The translations under genes were made by a program, and so were the position numbers. The notes under the pieces are model-generated. The model saw nothing but the letters and a program-made list of their open reading frames with translations, ran no database searches and was not told where the DNA came from. A DNA stretch of 64,000 bases. Origin: Basidiobolus meristosporus CBS 931.73 (lineage: Eukaryota; Basidiobolomycota; Basidiobolomycetes; Basidiobolales; Basidiobolaceae). Shown here in pieces: positions 11,396 to 21,929 of this stretch. Each line of letters opens with the position of its first letter. Positions within the stretch are counted from its first letter, which is position 1. Location of the stretch: positions 1 through 64,000 of the forward strand of contig MCFE01000131.1 in NCBI GenBank assembly GCA_002104905.1, read 5' to 3'.

Positions 11396-11577
11396 CTCCA
11401 ACTAAGCTAAATGTTCATACTCACTAGTCCTAATTTTGACCTAAGATATTCAAACTTCTCTCTAGCTAATGGTTTAGTAAATATGTCTGCAATCATTTCA
11501 TCTGTAGGACAGTAAACTAAGCTAACTAAGTTATTCCCTATAGCTTCACGTATGAAATGATGTCTAATATCTATGTG

Positions 11578-12891
11578 CTAGGTTCTAGCATGAAAAGTTG
11601 GATTTCTACCTAATTGTATACATCCTTGATTATCTTGAAATAAAGTAATAGGCATTTTTTGACATAGGCCTAAATCTGTAAAGAGCTTTCTTAACCACAT
11701 TGCTTCTTTTGTAGCTTCACAGGCTGCCATGAACTCTGCCTCTGAGGTAGAAAGTGCTACGGTTGGTTGCTTTCTTAAGTTCCAGGAAATTGCTCCTTTA
11801 CAGTTAAGAAAGGTGTATCCTGTGGTGGATCTTCTGTCTTCAAATTTTGTCCCCAATCAGCATCAGAGTATCCCACAGGATCCTGTTCTGAATCCTTATA
11901 AGTGTATCTTAAGCAGATATCAGCAGTTCCTTTTAGGTATCCAAAAATCCGCTTAACTGCTGAAATATGATCAGATCCACAGTTCTGATTATATTGACTG
12001 ACAACTCCCACTGAATATGAAATATCTGAGCATGTTCCAAGCATAATATACCTCAGACAGCTGATCATAGATTGATAAGGAAAGTCAGGGCTTTCAGATG
12101 GCACCAAGCTCTCTTGATTTGGTTGAGTTTTCACCATGTTAAGGTTTGTCTCCATTGGGGTAGCTGCCGGTTTACAGTCATCCATTTTGTACTTCTTTAG
12201 TATATCCTGAATATACTTGGATTGGCTTAGGGTGATAGTCTGGGACTTCTGTCTATAGGGATCTTAACCTCAAAGTAGTAACTGAGTGCTCCTAGATTGG
12301 ACATCTTGAAGTCTTTAGATAGGATGGATTTAGTCTCTTCCAATGTTGCGAGGTTATTGGCAGATATGATAAAATCATCCACATATAGAGCTAATAAAAC
12401 TGGATTTGCTCTATCTGGATTATAGTATATACTATAGTCAGCATTACTCCTTTTGAAACTTAAAAATTCCAAATAAGAATCTATTTTGCAATTCCAGGCC
12501 ATTGGTGATTGTTTGAGCCCATATTAATATTTTTTAAGCTTGCCAACCAAATGGAGGTTATCTTGGCCAGCAAGCCCATCAGGCTGGTCCATACACACAT
12601 CCTCATCAAGCTCTCTATCCAATAATGTAGTATTTACATCCATTTGATGAATCAAAAACTTATATCTGGCTGCAAAAGTCAATATCAATCTGATGGAATT
12701 AAACTTGGCTACCCATGCAAATGTCTCAGTATAGTCAAGCCCTCTTGTTTGAGAGTATCCTTTGGCCACAAGTCTTGCTTTGTAACCTTCAGATGTACCA
12801 TCAGCCTTATACTTTGTCTTAAAGACCCATCTGCATCCAATTGATTTTGGTTGATTAGTAATTTGACTAAGTCCCAAGTTTGATTTTCCAT
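11578..12891 (-). pseudogene. copia reverse transcriptase and RNase H, decayed
   Basis: On the minus strand the RT palm is seen in pieces: CRWVFKTKYKADG, ARLVAKGYSQ, HQMDVNTTLL and the catalytic LALYVDDFII (about 12390). RNase H follows at 11856-11578 with STTGYTFL, STSEAEFMAACEATKEAMWL and QDNQGCIQL. Stops separate RT from RNase H and lie within both, so no functional polyprotein can be made. Confidence 0.85.
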
Positions 12892-12897
12892 CAGAGC

Positions 12898-14201
12898 CTA
12901 ATATTCCTCAGTCATTGCAGATCTCCAAAACTTTGTCTGAGGGCTATTTAGGGCCTCTTTCACAGTCTGGGGTCTATCAATATGGACTGAATAGGCATAG
13001 GCTAAGTTTGTACCCTCATTGATATAGCAATTTGGGCTATTTCTTGTCTGATTGGATCTCCAGGCATTTGATACTGGAATGATCACTTCTGGGATATTCC
13101 TGGGCACTGCTTCAGGCTGAACTACAGTTGTAGAGTCCTCTGGGGTAAAAATTTACATTGTTTTGCTCTCATTCAATTATGACAATTGGTGGACCTGAGT
13201 TCAGATATTTGTCATTATCTGATGTCATTTTTTGTCAGAGTTTTGAATTTTCATCAAATAATGCATCCCTGGACCTGATCAGCTTCTTTGCTTTGGTATT
13301 GTAGAGTCTGTATGCTTTACTCTCATTGAAGTAGCCCAAAAATATGCATTTTACATTTTTTAGCTCAAATTTTAACTGATATCTGGGCAGTTACTTGGTA
13401 AATGCTGTACACCCAAATATTCTGAGCTGTTCTGCACTTGGTCTGTATCCTTACCATGCTTCAAATGGAGTAGAATCACAAAATATTCTGTTATAACTCC
13501 TATTTTTAAGGTATACAGCTGTGGCAGCTGATTCCACCCAAAAACCATAGGATAATTTTTGATCATGGATCATAGATCTTGCCATATCCATATTGATCTG
13601 TTGGCACATTCTGCTACTCCATTTTGCTGTGGGGAGTATGCCACAGTAGTCTCTTGCTTTATCCCAAGAATTTTGCAGACGTGGATGCAGAGTTTGCGGT
13701 ATATTCACCACCAGTGTCAGAGCCTATTTTCTTGATTTTTTCACCAGTTTCTCTCTCCACCAAGACTTTAAACTCCCTGAACTTAGACAGAGCTTCTTCC
13801 TTTCTCTCCATGAAGTAGACCCACATATATCTTGTATAACCATCTATAAAAGTGATTTAATACTTCATCCTGCCTAAGGATAAATTTTGCATAGGTCCAC
13901 ACAGATCTGAGTGAATTAGATCTAATTTTTTCTTATCTTTGGTCAATGCAGAGCTCTTGAACGGTTGTCTGACTTGTCTCCCATATATGCAGACTTCACA
14001 GTGCTCCAAATTAGCTGGGGGATCAACTTTTACTTTGGAAATTAGCTGATCTTTGATCATTTTGCACCAATAATCAAAATTGATGTGCCCAAATCTCCTA
14101 TGCCAAAGCATTGGTGTTTCTTCATTTAAGTTACTTTTAGCGGCTTCCAGATATGATGGAATATAAGTCAACTTGTATAGGTTCTGATCTCTGATACCCA
14201 A
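12898..14201 (-). pseudogene. copia integrase, decayed
   Basis: The N-terminal HHCC zinc motif is visible in 14201-13857 as WHRRFGHI and EHCEVCIYGR. It is followed by DLIHSDLCGPM, and the C-terminal core appears in 13711-13372 (MARSMIHDQKLSYGFWVES, AVYLKNRSYN). Remnants of the integrase-RT linker lie at 13107-12898. Several frames are needed to read it, so it is dead. Confidence 0.82.
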
Positions 14202-14455
14202 AGCAATATGGGCACCATTTTGATCAGTGATCCTGCATCCAGAATTGTCAAAGCTGAATCTGAGTCCTTCTAGTGTAGCTTTGCTTACAGATAGTAGGTT
14301 CTTGGCTATTTCTGGTACATAGAGTACTTCATTAAAGGTCAGTGTATGGCTTCCTTCACTGCTTCTAGGTTTACTTGCATAGTTGCTTCTCCCACTGCAT
14401 CAAGTGTTCTATTGTTGCCCATAAAAACCTTCTTAATTGGAATTTCTTGATATTA

Positions 14456-14664
14456 GACTTGTTCCATTGTGCCATTGATCATAGTGCCAGTGAGTGCTGT
14501 ATATTTTGTTATTAATTTGATATTTTAGGGTCATATGCATGTCAATTTTGATCCCAAATTGGCACTCTATGGCACCATCTGGCACTCTGTGGCATGATCA
14601 GGCACCATCTGGCATGCTATGGCACTATTTGGCACTATGATCAGCTGAAATGATGGAACAAGTC
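14456..14664. mobile_element. 209-bp MITE with GACTTGTTCC ends
   Basis: Inverted termini GACTTGTTCCATT and its reverse complement (near-match AATGATGGAACAAGTC) bound the element, flanked by TATTA on both sides. Comparison with the related copy at 10700-10720 shows that removing the insert plus one TATTA restores the copia sequence, which establishes a 5-bp duplication. The interior holds many TGGCA/GTGCC words, at least eight near the right end. It encodes nothing. The same termini bound the elements at 36145-36877 and 40837-42623. Confidence 0.8.
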
Positions 14665-14669
14665 TATTA

Positions 14670-15557
14670 GGTAAAAAGTGCTTTTTGGTGTGTACAGTGT
14701 TGAGATGCTCCAGAGTCAATATACCACATCAGAGAATCCTTGTTTGTGGTCATATTTAGTGCAGATATGAATAGTCAATCTTTAGTTGTTACAACATTTC
14801 CATATTCAGGCTTTTTCTGCTGACTGCCTGTCTTTTTGAAGCACCAGTTTGATGTATGTGCTTTCCTTTTGCAGTAGTTGGAAAACAGGTTGCTATTGCC
14901 TTTGAAAGGTCTTGGGTATCATCTTTGTTGGTTATCATTGCTTATTAAAGCATTTTCTACTTCCTTCTTAATGGTGGTTGATTTTCTTAATTCTTCATCC
15001 ATAAGCCTTCCATATACATAATTTAAGGTCAAATCGTCAGTTCTGGACTCTAGGGCTGATGCAAGGCCCTGAAGCTTCTCTGTCAGGCTATTCATGATGG
15101 TAACTGTCACATCCTTATCAGTAGTTGGTACACCCGCAGATTCTATCTCATCCACCAGCAGGGAAATTCTGTTAATTGGATTTCTTATTTCTTCTCCTGG
15201 CTGCATCTCTGTAGTAAGGAGTTTTCATCTCAGATACATCTTCTTAGCAGCTGAACATGACTGATAGGTGTCTTCTAATGCCTTCCAGGCATTCTTTACA
15301 GTTTTTGTTCTTGAGCATTGCATTGGCAGTTTGTCTTTGACATTGAGGAAAATGCAGTTAAAGGCACTTTGTTCTTTCTTCTGGTACTTTAAGGGATCCT
15401 CTGCCACATTTTTAGGAGGGAATTCCTCTCCCATGACAATGTCCCAAAGGCCTCTTTCTTGTAGCAGCATCTACATCTTCACCTTCCACACCTGGTAGTT
15501 ACATACATCCAACTCTTTAGCAGAGGGAAATGTTCTAGTAATAGCAGCAGTAGACAT
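14670..15557 (-). pseudogene. copia gag and protease, decayed
   Basis: The gag start ATG at 15557 lies 20 bp past the primer-binding site (MSTAAITRTFPSAKELDV). A stop at 15471-15473 and later ones break the frame. Gag motifs include KNAWKALEDTYQ and NYVYGRLMDEELRK. A zinc knuckle is recognisable as YCKRKAHTSNWC, with its first cysteine replaced. The protease active site is intact as MWYIDSGASQHC (about 14720), just before the MITE insertion cuts the domain. Confidence 0.83.
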
Positions 15558-15576
15558 TGCAGAGAGTGACAGCTTG

Positions 15577-15588
15577 GGGCTCATAACC
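15577..15588 (-). promoter_or_regulatory. Primer-binding site matching the initiator tRNA-Met anticodon region
   Basis: Directly after the 5' LTR the minus strand reads GGTTATGAGCCC. This is the exact complement of GGGCTCATAACC, the anticodon loop and stem of fungal initiator tRNA-Met, not of a tRNA 3' end. Drosophila copia and some fungal copia elements prime with a 5' half of this tRNA. Use of the site here is inferred from the match and its position. Confidence 0.7.
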
Positions 15589-15936
15589 TTTTGTAAGAGT
15601 CTTGGAGATGTTGGAAGTGATTTGGAGAGCAAGTAGATTATGTGGTTTTCACTTTGTGATTTATTTAATGTAAAAGTAGTAATTATACATTTACACAGTC
15701 TTGACATTACAAACATATAGAATAGGGTAAGGAAGGTCCCAAGAGCATGTGTGCAAAGTCTGGGGCTGTTTGGACAACTTTTAGAATTTTGATGCACTGG
15801 GTACCTGGTATTTTGGTGAAAATCTTCCAAGTAAGTCCCAACAAGGAATTTGGTCAGTATTCCTTAGAATTGGAGGGTAATAATCTAAGTGACGCAGTTA
15901 GGTGAATATTTAGGTGGAATTACAAATTTTACAACA
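15589..15936 (-). repeat. 5' LTR of the copia element
   Basis: It is 348 bp, the same length as the 3' LTR, beginning TGTTGTAAAATTTG on the minus strand. Its inner end has decayed to CTCTTACAAAA but is fixed by the adjoining primer-binding site. Confidence 0.85.
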
Positions 15937-16315
15937 GATACAAGGCCCTGAAGCTTGTCCTTCTGGCAATTCAGAAGGCTAACTATCACATCTTGATCAT
16001 TTGCTTAGCTGTGGAACATGACAGATAGGTGTCCTCTAATGCCTTCCAGGAATTCTTTACTATTTTTGCTCTGGAGCTTTGAATTAGCAATCAGTCTTCA
16101 ACATTGAGGCAAATGCAGTTAAAGGTGCTTTGTTCTTTCTTCTGGTGCTTTAAGGCTTCTTCTCCTATGACTTTATGAGGGCATTCTGCTCCCCTAACAA
16201 TATCCCTTCACCTTTCAGACTTGGTAGTAAGATCCATTCATCTCTTCAGCAGAGGGAAAAACTCCAGTGATTGCTGTGTAGACATTTCATAGATTAATAG
16301 CCTGGGCTCAAAATC
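15937..16315 (-). pseudogene. Gag start and leader of the older copia copy
   Basis: The sequence aligns with the first part of gag in 15080-15577 but is shorter and full of stops. A degenerate primer-binding site, GATTTTGAGCCC on the minus strand, lies at 16304-16315, directly next to the LTR that begins at 16316. Together with 9642-11047 this forms one element split by the younger insertion. Confidence 0.75.
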
Positions 16316-16770
16316 TGTGGCAAGAGTCTTGGAGATATTGGAAGTGCTTAGGAGAACATGTAGATTATGTGGTTTTGTTGCAATATTCTGAAGAGTATTG
16401 GAAGTGATGTGGAGAACTAGAGGATTTACATGCTATTCACTTGTAGATTTATTGATCAAAAGTATGATATTTGTGCTTTTGATAAAGTAGAGCAAGCAAA
16501 CATGTAGCGCTTGCTGAGTAAGGTCCCAAGTATATGTGTGCAAAGTTTGGGGGCTTTTGGACAACTGTGAGAAAGATCATAATTTGGGTACCTGATAGTA
16601 TGGTGAAAATATTCTAAGTGAATCTCAACAAGAAATTTGGTCAGGACAAAATGCTAATCAAAGAATAAGATTTTTGTGACCAAGTTAGCATGAATATTTA
16701 GGTGACAACTTAATAATTACAACAGCTTTCACTTAGTGATTTATTGAATTCAAAAGCAGTATTTATATTG
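16316..16770 (-). repeat. LTR of the older copia copy, split by a solo LTR
   Basis: Bases 16316-16375 and 16725-16770 are consecutive parts of an LTR (compare 15589-15690). The pieces are separated by a complete LTR at 16376-16724. The remainder of the older LTR beyond 16770 is missing, where a plus-strand copia relic begins. Confidence 0.7.
16376..16724 (-). repeat. Solo copia LTR nested in another LTR
   Basis: This 349-bp LTR has TGTTG..ACAACA ends as displayed, diverged from the family 1 LTRs but alignable throughout. The flanking pentamers are GGTTT and GCTTT, a 5-bp duplication with one change. No internal sequence accompanies it, as expected after LTR-LTR recombination. Confidence 0.7.
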
Positions 16771-16779
16771 TAACCAGAT

Positions 16780-17876
16780 ACTCCCCATTTGGTCTGAAAG
16801 CTTAAAAAATTGCTAAACAAACTCAAACAATCACCAAGAGTCTAGAATTGCAAGACAGAATCTTAATTAAAACCTTTGCCTTTCCAAAGAAATATGGCAG
16901 ACTACAGTATCTAATACAAGTCAGATAATGCAAATCCAACTCTCTTAACTGTGTATGTGGACAATCTTACTACAGCCACCAATAACCAAGAAACATTGGA
17001 TGAGGCTGAATGCAGCTTATCTAAGAAGTTCAAAATGTCCAATGTAGGAGAGCTCAATTACTACCCAGGGATGCAGTCCTCCATAGAAAGAAGTAGATTA
17101 ATGATCATGTCAAGCCAGTCCAGGTATTTATAAGGTATTTTTAAGTAGTACCACATGTAAGACTGTAAACTGGCAGTAACACCAATGATAATAAGCATTT
17201 ATTTGATCAAAGCTCTACTAAATCAAGAGAGCATGTTGCAATCAGAAAGCCGGTCAGCAACCTGATGTATATCATGCTTGGAACCTGTCCAGATATTTCA
17301 TATTCAGTATGAGTTGTCAGCCAGCATAATCAGATATAAAAATCTGATCACATAGCAGCAGTTAAGTGAATTTTAGATACTAAAAGAAACAGTTGATATT
17401 TATTTAAGATACACCTATAAGCATTTAGAACAGGATCTTGCAGGATGCTCTGATGCTACTTGGGGACAATATTTGGAAGACCAAAGATACATCACAGGAT
17501 ACACCTTTCTGTATTCAATGGAGCCATTACCTGGACTCAAAGAAAGCAACCAGCCATAGCATTTCTCATCACAGAGGCAGAGTATATGGCAGCCTGTGAG
17601 GCTACAAAAGAGGCAATGTGGCCAAGCTAGCTTTTTAAAGACTTTGACCTATGCCATAAAGCACCTACAACATTATTTTAAGATATTCAGGGATATGTAC
17701 AATTAGGTAGAATTCCAGCTTTTCATACTAGCACTGAGCACATAGATATTAGACATCAGCTCATAGTTGTATAGAGCCACAGGCTCCAAAAAAAGTTAGA
17801 AAAAGCCAGCGCAAAGCCATCTTTACAGCAACCAAATTTCTAGTTTCAATATCTCAAAAACTCTTACAACAAATAT
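16780..17876 (+). pseudogene. copia reverse transcriptase and RNase H relic, plus strand
   Basis: The plus strand encodes an RT fragment (VYVDNLTTATNNQETLDEA, KKFKMSNVGELNYYPGMQ) and, after several stops, RNase H pieces (ITEAEYMAACEATKEAMW). The catalytic YVDD box reads YVDN, a change expected to abolish activity. A decayed LTR end (TCTTACAACA) closes the block near 17872. It is the same family as the minus-strand elements but opposite in orientation. Confidence 0.75.
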
Positions 17877-20593
17877 TGGTCTTTCAAAACATGTGATGAG
17901 CAAATAGGCAAATGGACCATGAATTATGCAATGCCCATGACTAGCTAGAATGCTACCAGCTAGACTTTGTACCTAGGAGCAAGTGGATGTAGAGTGTCAT
18001 AAATCCATTAAGACGATTGCATACCAGCACAAAATATTATAGTATTTGACAAATTGCACCTAGGGTAAGACAGGCAAATAGTAATTAGTCACATAATGGT
18101 CCGGATCTAGTAAATAGGAACGCTAGTCAAATAGTAAAAATATTGGCAATTATTCATCATAATCAGTCACTATCTGAAAATCAAATCCAGTTTGACAACG
18201 AATAAACAGACCAAAGATACTGTTTATGGTGACTACTCGGAAAGGGCCACTTATCCAAGAAGTATTACCTTTCGTTGACTCTATTGACACAATGCTCAAG
18301 TTTTACGCATCAAATTTGGAACTTCACCGCTTTAATTGAGGAAAGTATGCGCTTATGAGAAGCCCGGACCTAAAGCCCTTGCAATGCGCCTGGTCATTCA
18401 TGCACCTTCATCCTATACATAATCCGATTGCTCGGAATTTCAGGGATTCTTTGGCTACTTTTAGGGAATTTTGGGCCAGTCAAAAAGAGGGGAAATACTT
18501 GACCGACGGATGAGGACCACGCTAGATTGGTAAACCCTTACAAATTCCCAGTTCCAAGGACTTCAATCCCTAGCACAGGCGCCACTGGTGGTTGTTGAAA
18601 TCCAATGGATCTCTGATATATGCGGACTGAGCCTGAAGCAGACCAATTCGACACCGCAACTGAAATCCAATTTATCTACAGTGGTGGCCTTTCAAGCAGT
18701 GGGAATGGGAGTGTCTGTCGTGTGCCATTTTGATTGATTGGCTGGAAATGGCCATGATTTCCCATTCCGATAGTTAATTATTCCTTTCGAATCTGGTGCA
18801 CAGCTGGCAACAAATTCCACAACCAGTTTGCACAGGTTCCTCCAAACCGTGGAAGCGATAACCGGGCGGAAAGTCTCCGTGCTGGAGGCCAATCCGGATC
18901 AGCACGACATATTCACCAACCGGTCGTGTTATTAAAGCGTGGCGACGAAGTTAATTTCCTACCGGCTACACTAAATGTGGCAATCTCGATGGGCGGTGGA
19001 AACGGGTTGTGCACAAGAGATACGAGTATTCCTTGTGTCGGGCCAAAGACAACATAGTCGACTGCCGCGGAAGCTGTCATGTTACGCCTTGGCCGCCCAC
19101 CAAAGGTGCATGTGCCTGTTTGACCATCCAAGTGTGAGGTGCAGTGTGCGGTGGAGGCCAAGATACGAACAGCGAATCCTTCCTGGGGCGCATGATAGTA
19201 CCGGGGCGAATACGAAATGGCCTTCGCTTTGGGTGGTGCAAAATGCCGCTGTCGGTCGGTGGGACGGGATAGCATGAGAGCAAATGGTTTGCTCGGTGGA
19301 TGGCATCTCGAGCCATATCGTAATTCATTCGTCGGGTGGCTCCAAATATGGCGCATGCCTTCTAACGAACGATAAGACCGGTATACGTACGACAGTTGGA
19401 GCCACACAGTGCCTCAGATAGCTCGGCTGGATAGTGCAAGCAGTATATTTAGTAGGGATCGGAGGATTGGTGAGGAATCAGATGCTTGTCGCGCAGGTTG
19501 CATTTAAGATTGCCTACAGATAGCCGCGAGAAAGTCCCGGCTTCGGGGAGGGTTACGCACGTGCAACATGGGAACAATGTCTCCTACTCAACCGGTTTTC
19601 CAGCATCAAGCGCCAACCGCTAGCCAATCCCCGCTGCCCCGGTGAGAACTGCCAAAGCCGGCGGAGATCAAGGAAATCCCAACTGACGGGTGGGTTGGCA
19701 CGCTTGGAAGCGAGGTCTGGCGAGAGCTCGGGGTGGAGGCACAGGAGGCTGCAACTGCTCGTTGAGCGGCCTCATCGCACGAGCGCGATTCGTGTTGGAG
19801 GCCCCAGTTGAACGCACTATGGGACAGGTCGGCTGGCGCACAGAGTTGCCCGAAACTGCCCGCCCTAGCGACAACCGGCGAAGCATGGGTGATGGGCGAT
19901 GATGATCTTCGCCGACGAATGCACCGTAGGAAGTACCTGACTCGGAATTTGCGCACGAAAGAGCAGAGTTGAGCCGGAGAACCTGTCCTATTTACCAAAT
20001 CCAGCCACCAGCTCAGATATCTGGCAGGTGATCTCGAGCGTTCCCACCAGATCCAGCCGTGCCATGGCGGATTGCAAATGCGGAGCAGGCTGGCCACCTC
20101 GCTCGATGGGTGGTGCCACGGCACATACAGCGCTGACGCAAGCTACTGACTCGATGCCGAGGCTTGATCATCAGCCATCGGATCTAAGCTGCAACGTCCA
20201 TCCGCCGCGGGGGAACTGGATTCGGGGTCCCGATTCTGCGTACCACCCTACCCAGGGCCACCACTCTGAAGCAGCAATCCGATTTAAACTGGTTTATTCG
20301 TGCTCACATGGGGTGTACTACATTTCGCTTCTCATAAGATTCGATTCACTCGACTTCGCAGCCACAGCACCCTGGACAGGCAATAGATCGGTCTGCCTCT
20401 CGTCTCTGGCTGCCGTCGCGCAACGCTTCCCCACAAAATATGGCCTGCATTTCCGAGCGGAACACATCGGGCAGTCGCGTATCGCGGGGTGGTGCAGCGC
20501 CCGATGGCCGAGCACGGGGGAACGGGCGTTGGCGGGTAGGCAGAGGAAGGGAGGGGACGGGAAAGGAGAGGGAAGCTTGACCGCGTGCATGGC
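17877..20593. other. Unassigned stretch, AT-rich then GC-rich
   Basis: About 17880-18200 is AT-rich and without signal. From about 18200 the sequence becomes GC-rich and CpG-containing, with long open frames on both strands (for example 18913-19407, 19606-20124, 20028-20834). These have odd composition and no recognised domain, and frames overlap on both strands as expected in GC-rich DNA. No gene is called. The last part is the 3' flank of the receptor gene. Confidence 0.45.
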
Positions 20594-21874
20594 CTACAGA
20601 TACTTGATGAAGTTGGACTTGTGTGCCTTGCGGTTGGGTCCGGGGAGCAGGGTGGATGGGGCGGACCCCTGGCCAGCCAGGAGCTGGACCGAGTTTCGCT
20701 CCCACACGTCGCGGCCCAGGTCCCCCTTACTGCTCCTGGACTGGGACTGGGACTGGGCTAGTGTTTGGAGGGGGATGGTGACGGTGATGGACTCGCGATC
20801 GATGTCGCTGCCCGTGCTCTCGGTGTGGTGGTGATGGGTGCCGAGATACTTCTCCCGGGTCTCCTCCGGCTCATCGGTGAACTTCTGGTACTTGACGTTG
20901 ATGGTCTTCGGGGACGGCAGGCTGACGCCGGACTTGTTCTCCTGGTAGCCGGAGGTGGTGGTGATGCTGAGGCTGAACGACTTCCCCGACCGCAGCTCCC
21001 GCCAGAACAGCTGGAACGCGGGGTCGAACATGAACACCACCGCGTTGAGAAGCCCCATGCACACGGGGGTGACCGCGGAGAGCACGTAGAGAGTGGAGTT
21101 CATGTCGCGGCTGACGAAGGTGTCGAACTCGCTGACGAAGTTGAAGGTTTGGGTGACGATGGGGATGAGGGGGTAGAGGGCGATTCTCCGCACCGCGCGG
21201 CTGGTCTTGTGGCCAATCAGGTGGCTGTGGATGGGCCCGGTGTTGTTGGCCAGTCGTTTGTTGTTGACGTGCAGCTTCCAGGCCACCATGATGACCGCTA
21301 GCACACAGTAGGCCACCCCAAGAAGGATCCATCCGTAGAAGGTCAGCACCTCCCAGAGAATGGTCCCGGTGGTATAGGTCGACTGGTACCAGCACGAGTT
21401 CACCGCAGGATCCAGCTGGAACTGCTTGGCGACCACCGGCAGCAGGCTGATCAGAAGGGAGACCGCCACGCACACGGGCACGTAGAGGCGCTGGTAGCGC
21501 AGCAGGTTCTTGGAGCCGTGGACGAACACCATCTGCAGGTTGAAGCCGATGGCCACGGTCAGGAAGATCGGCAGCAGGGTGAACTCCACATAGCCCCATA
21601 GGAAGAAGGAGCACGTGGCGTTGGAGACGAGGGTGCTGGCCAGCAGCAGGGAGAAGATGCTGAACAGGAGATCGCTGCATGCGATCCAGAAGGTGAGTGT
21701 GAGGGAGACGCGGCTCCCCACCTCCGCTTTCCACGAGCGAATGCACAGGATGGTGATGATGACGACGACCGCTCCCACCAGAGAGAGGGAGGAGAGGACA
21801 AGGACCGCGATGGCCTTGGCGTCGATGTCTTTGCTAAGTGCGCTGTCATAGTTGATCGTTTCCTCGCCAGCCAT
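20594..21874 (-). CDS. Seven-transmembrane G-protein-coupled receptor (cAMP receptor/Git3-like)
   Basis: This is an intronless frame of 426 residues. Seven hydrophobic helices can be placed at about residues 21-46, 57-82, 88-118, 129-150, 168-199, 228-250 and 259-287. An N-glycosylation site (Asn85, NAT) and Cys88 precede helix 3, and Cys161 in the second outer loop (NSCWYQ) could form the usual disulfide. Helix 5 is followed by a basic third inner loop (KLHVNNKRL, SRAVRRIALYP), typical for G-protein contact. Helix 7 ends FMFDPAFQLFWREL. The tail of about 130 residues is Ser/Thr-rich (SQSQSQSRSS), suited to phosphorylation, and contains a His4 run. The overall pattern is that of the Dictyostelium cAR-like and fungal Git3-type class. 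The ligand is unknown. The ATG at 21874 is the first in frame, 38 bp below a TATA box. Confidence 0.9.
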   Translation of the reverse strand: MAGEETINYDSALSKDIDAKAIAVLVLSSLSLVGAVVVIITILCIRSWKAEVGSRVSLTLTFWIACSDLLFSIFSLLLASTLVSNATCSFFLWGYVEFTLLPIFLTVAIGFNLQMVFVHGSKNLLRYQRLYVPVCVAVSLLISLLPVVAKQFQLDPAVNSCWYQSTYTTGTILWEVLTFYGWILLGVAYCVLAVIMVAWKLHVNNKRLANNTGPIHSHLIGHKTSRAVRRIALYPLIPIVTQTFNFVSEFDTFVSRDMNSTLYVLSAVTPVCMGLLNAVVFMFDPAFQLFWRELRSGKSFSLSITTTSGYQENKSGVSLPSPKTINVKYQKFTDEPEETREKYLGTHHHHTESTGSDIDRESITVTIPLQTLAQSQSQSRSSKGDLGRDVWERNSVQLLAGQGSAPSTLLPGPNRKAHKSNFIKYL

Positions 21875-21911
21875 GATGGATGCCAGCCGCGCACCAACCT
21901 CTGGTCACCCG

Positions 21912-21921
21912 GTATATATAG
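21912..21921 (-). promoter_or_regulatory. TATA box of the receptor gene
   Basis: The minus strand carries GCTATATATACC about 40 bp before the receptor ATG. The short distance implies a very short leader or a translation start slightly downstream of transcription. Confidence 0.5.
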
Positions 21922-21929
21922 CTACCGCT

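Larger units (their letters stand above)
11048..15936 (-). mobile_element. Ty1/copia retrotransposon, near full length but broken
   Basis: The element has two LTRs of 348 bp each (15589-15936 as 5', 11048-11395 as 3'), a primer-binding site at 15577-15588, then gag, zinc knuckle and protease, integrase, reverse transcriptase and RNase H in the copia order. Every domain carries stops or frame changes, and a 209-bp MITE interrupts the protease region. The flanking pentamers are GAAAC (11043-11047) and GATAC (15937-15941), a target-site duplication with one mismatch. The target was the gag of an older copy of the same family. Confidence 0.88.

Noticed and set aside
18913-20834. Open frames of 164, 172 and 268 codons
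   Set aside because: They overlap each other on both strands in GC-rich DNA, show no motif, signal or splice structure, and have unlikely composition (many Trp, Cys, Arg, Pro).
20765-21746. Long open frames overlapping the receptor gene on the other strand and in other frames
   Set aside because: They are rich in Arg, Gly, Pro and His, have no domain, and are explained by the GC-rich codons of the receptor gene.
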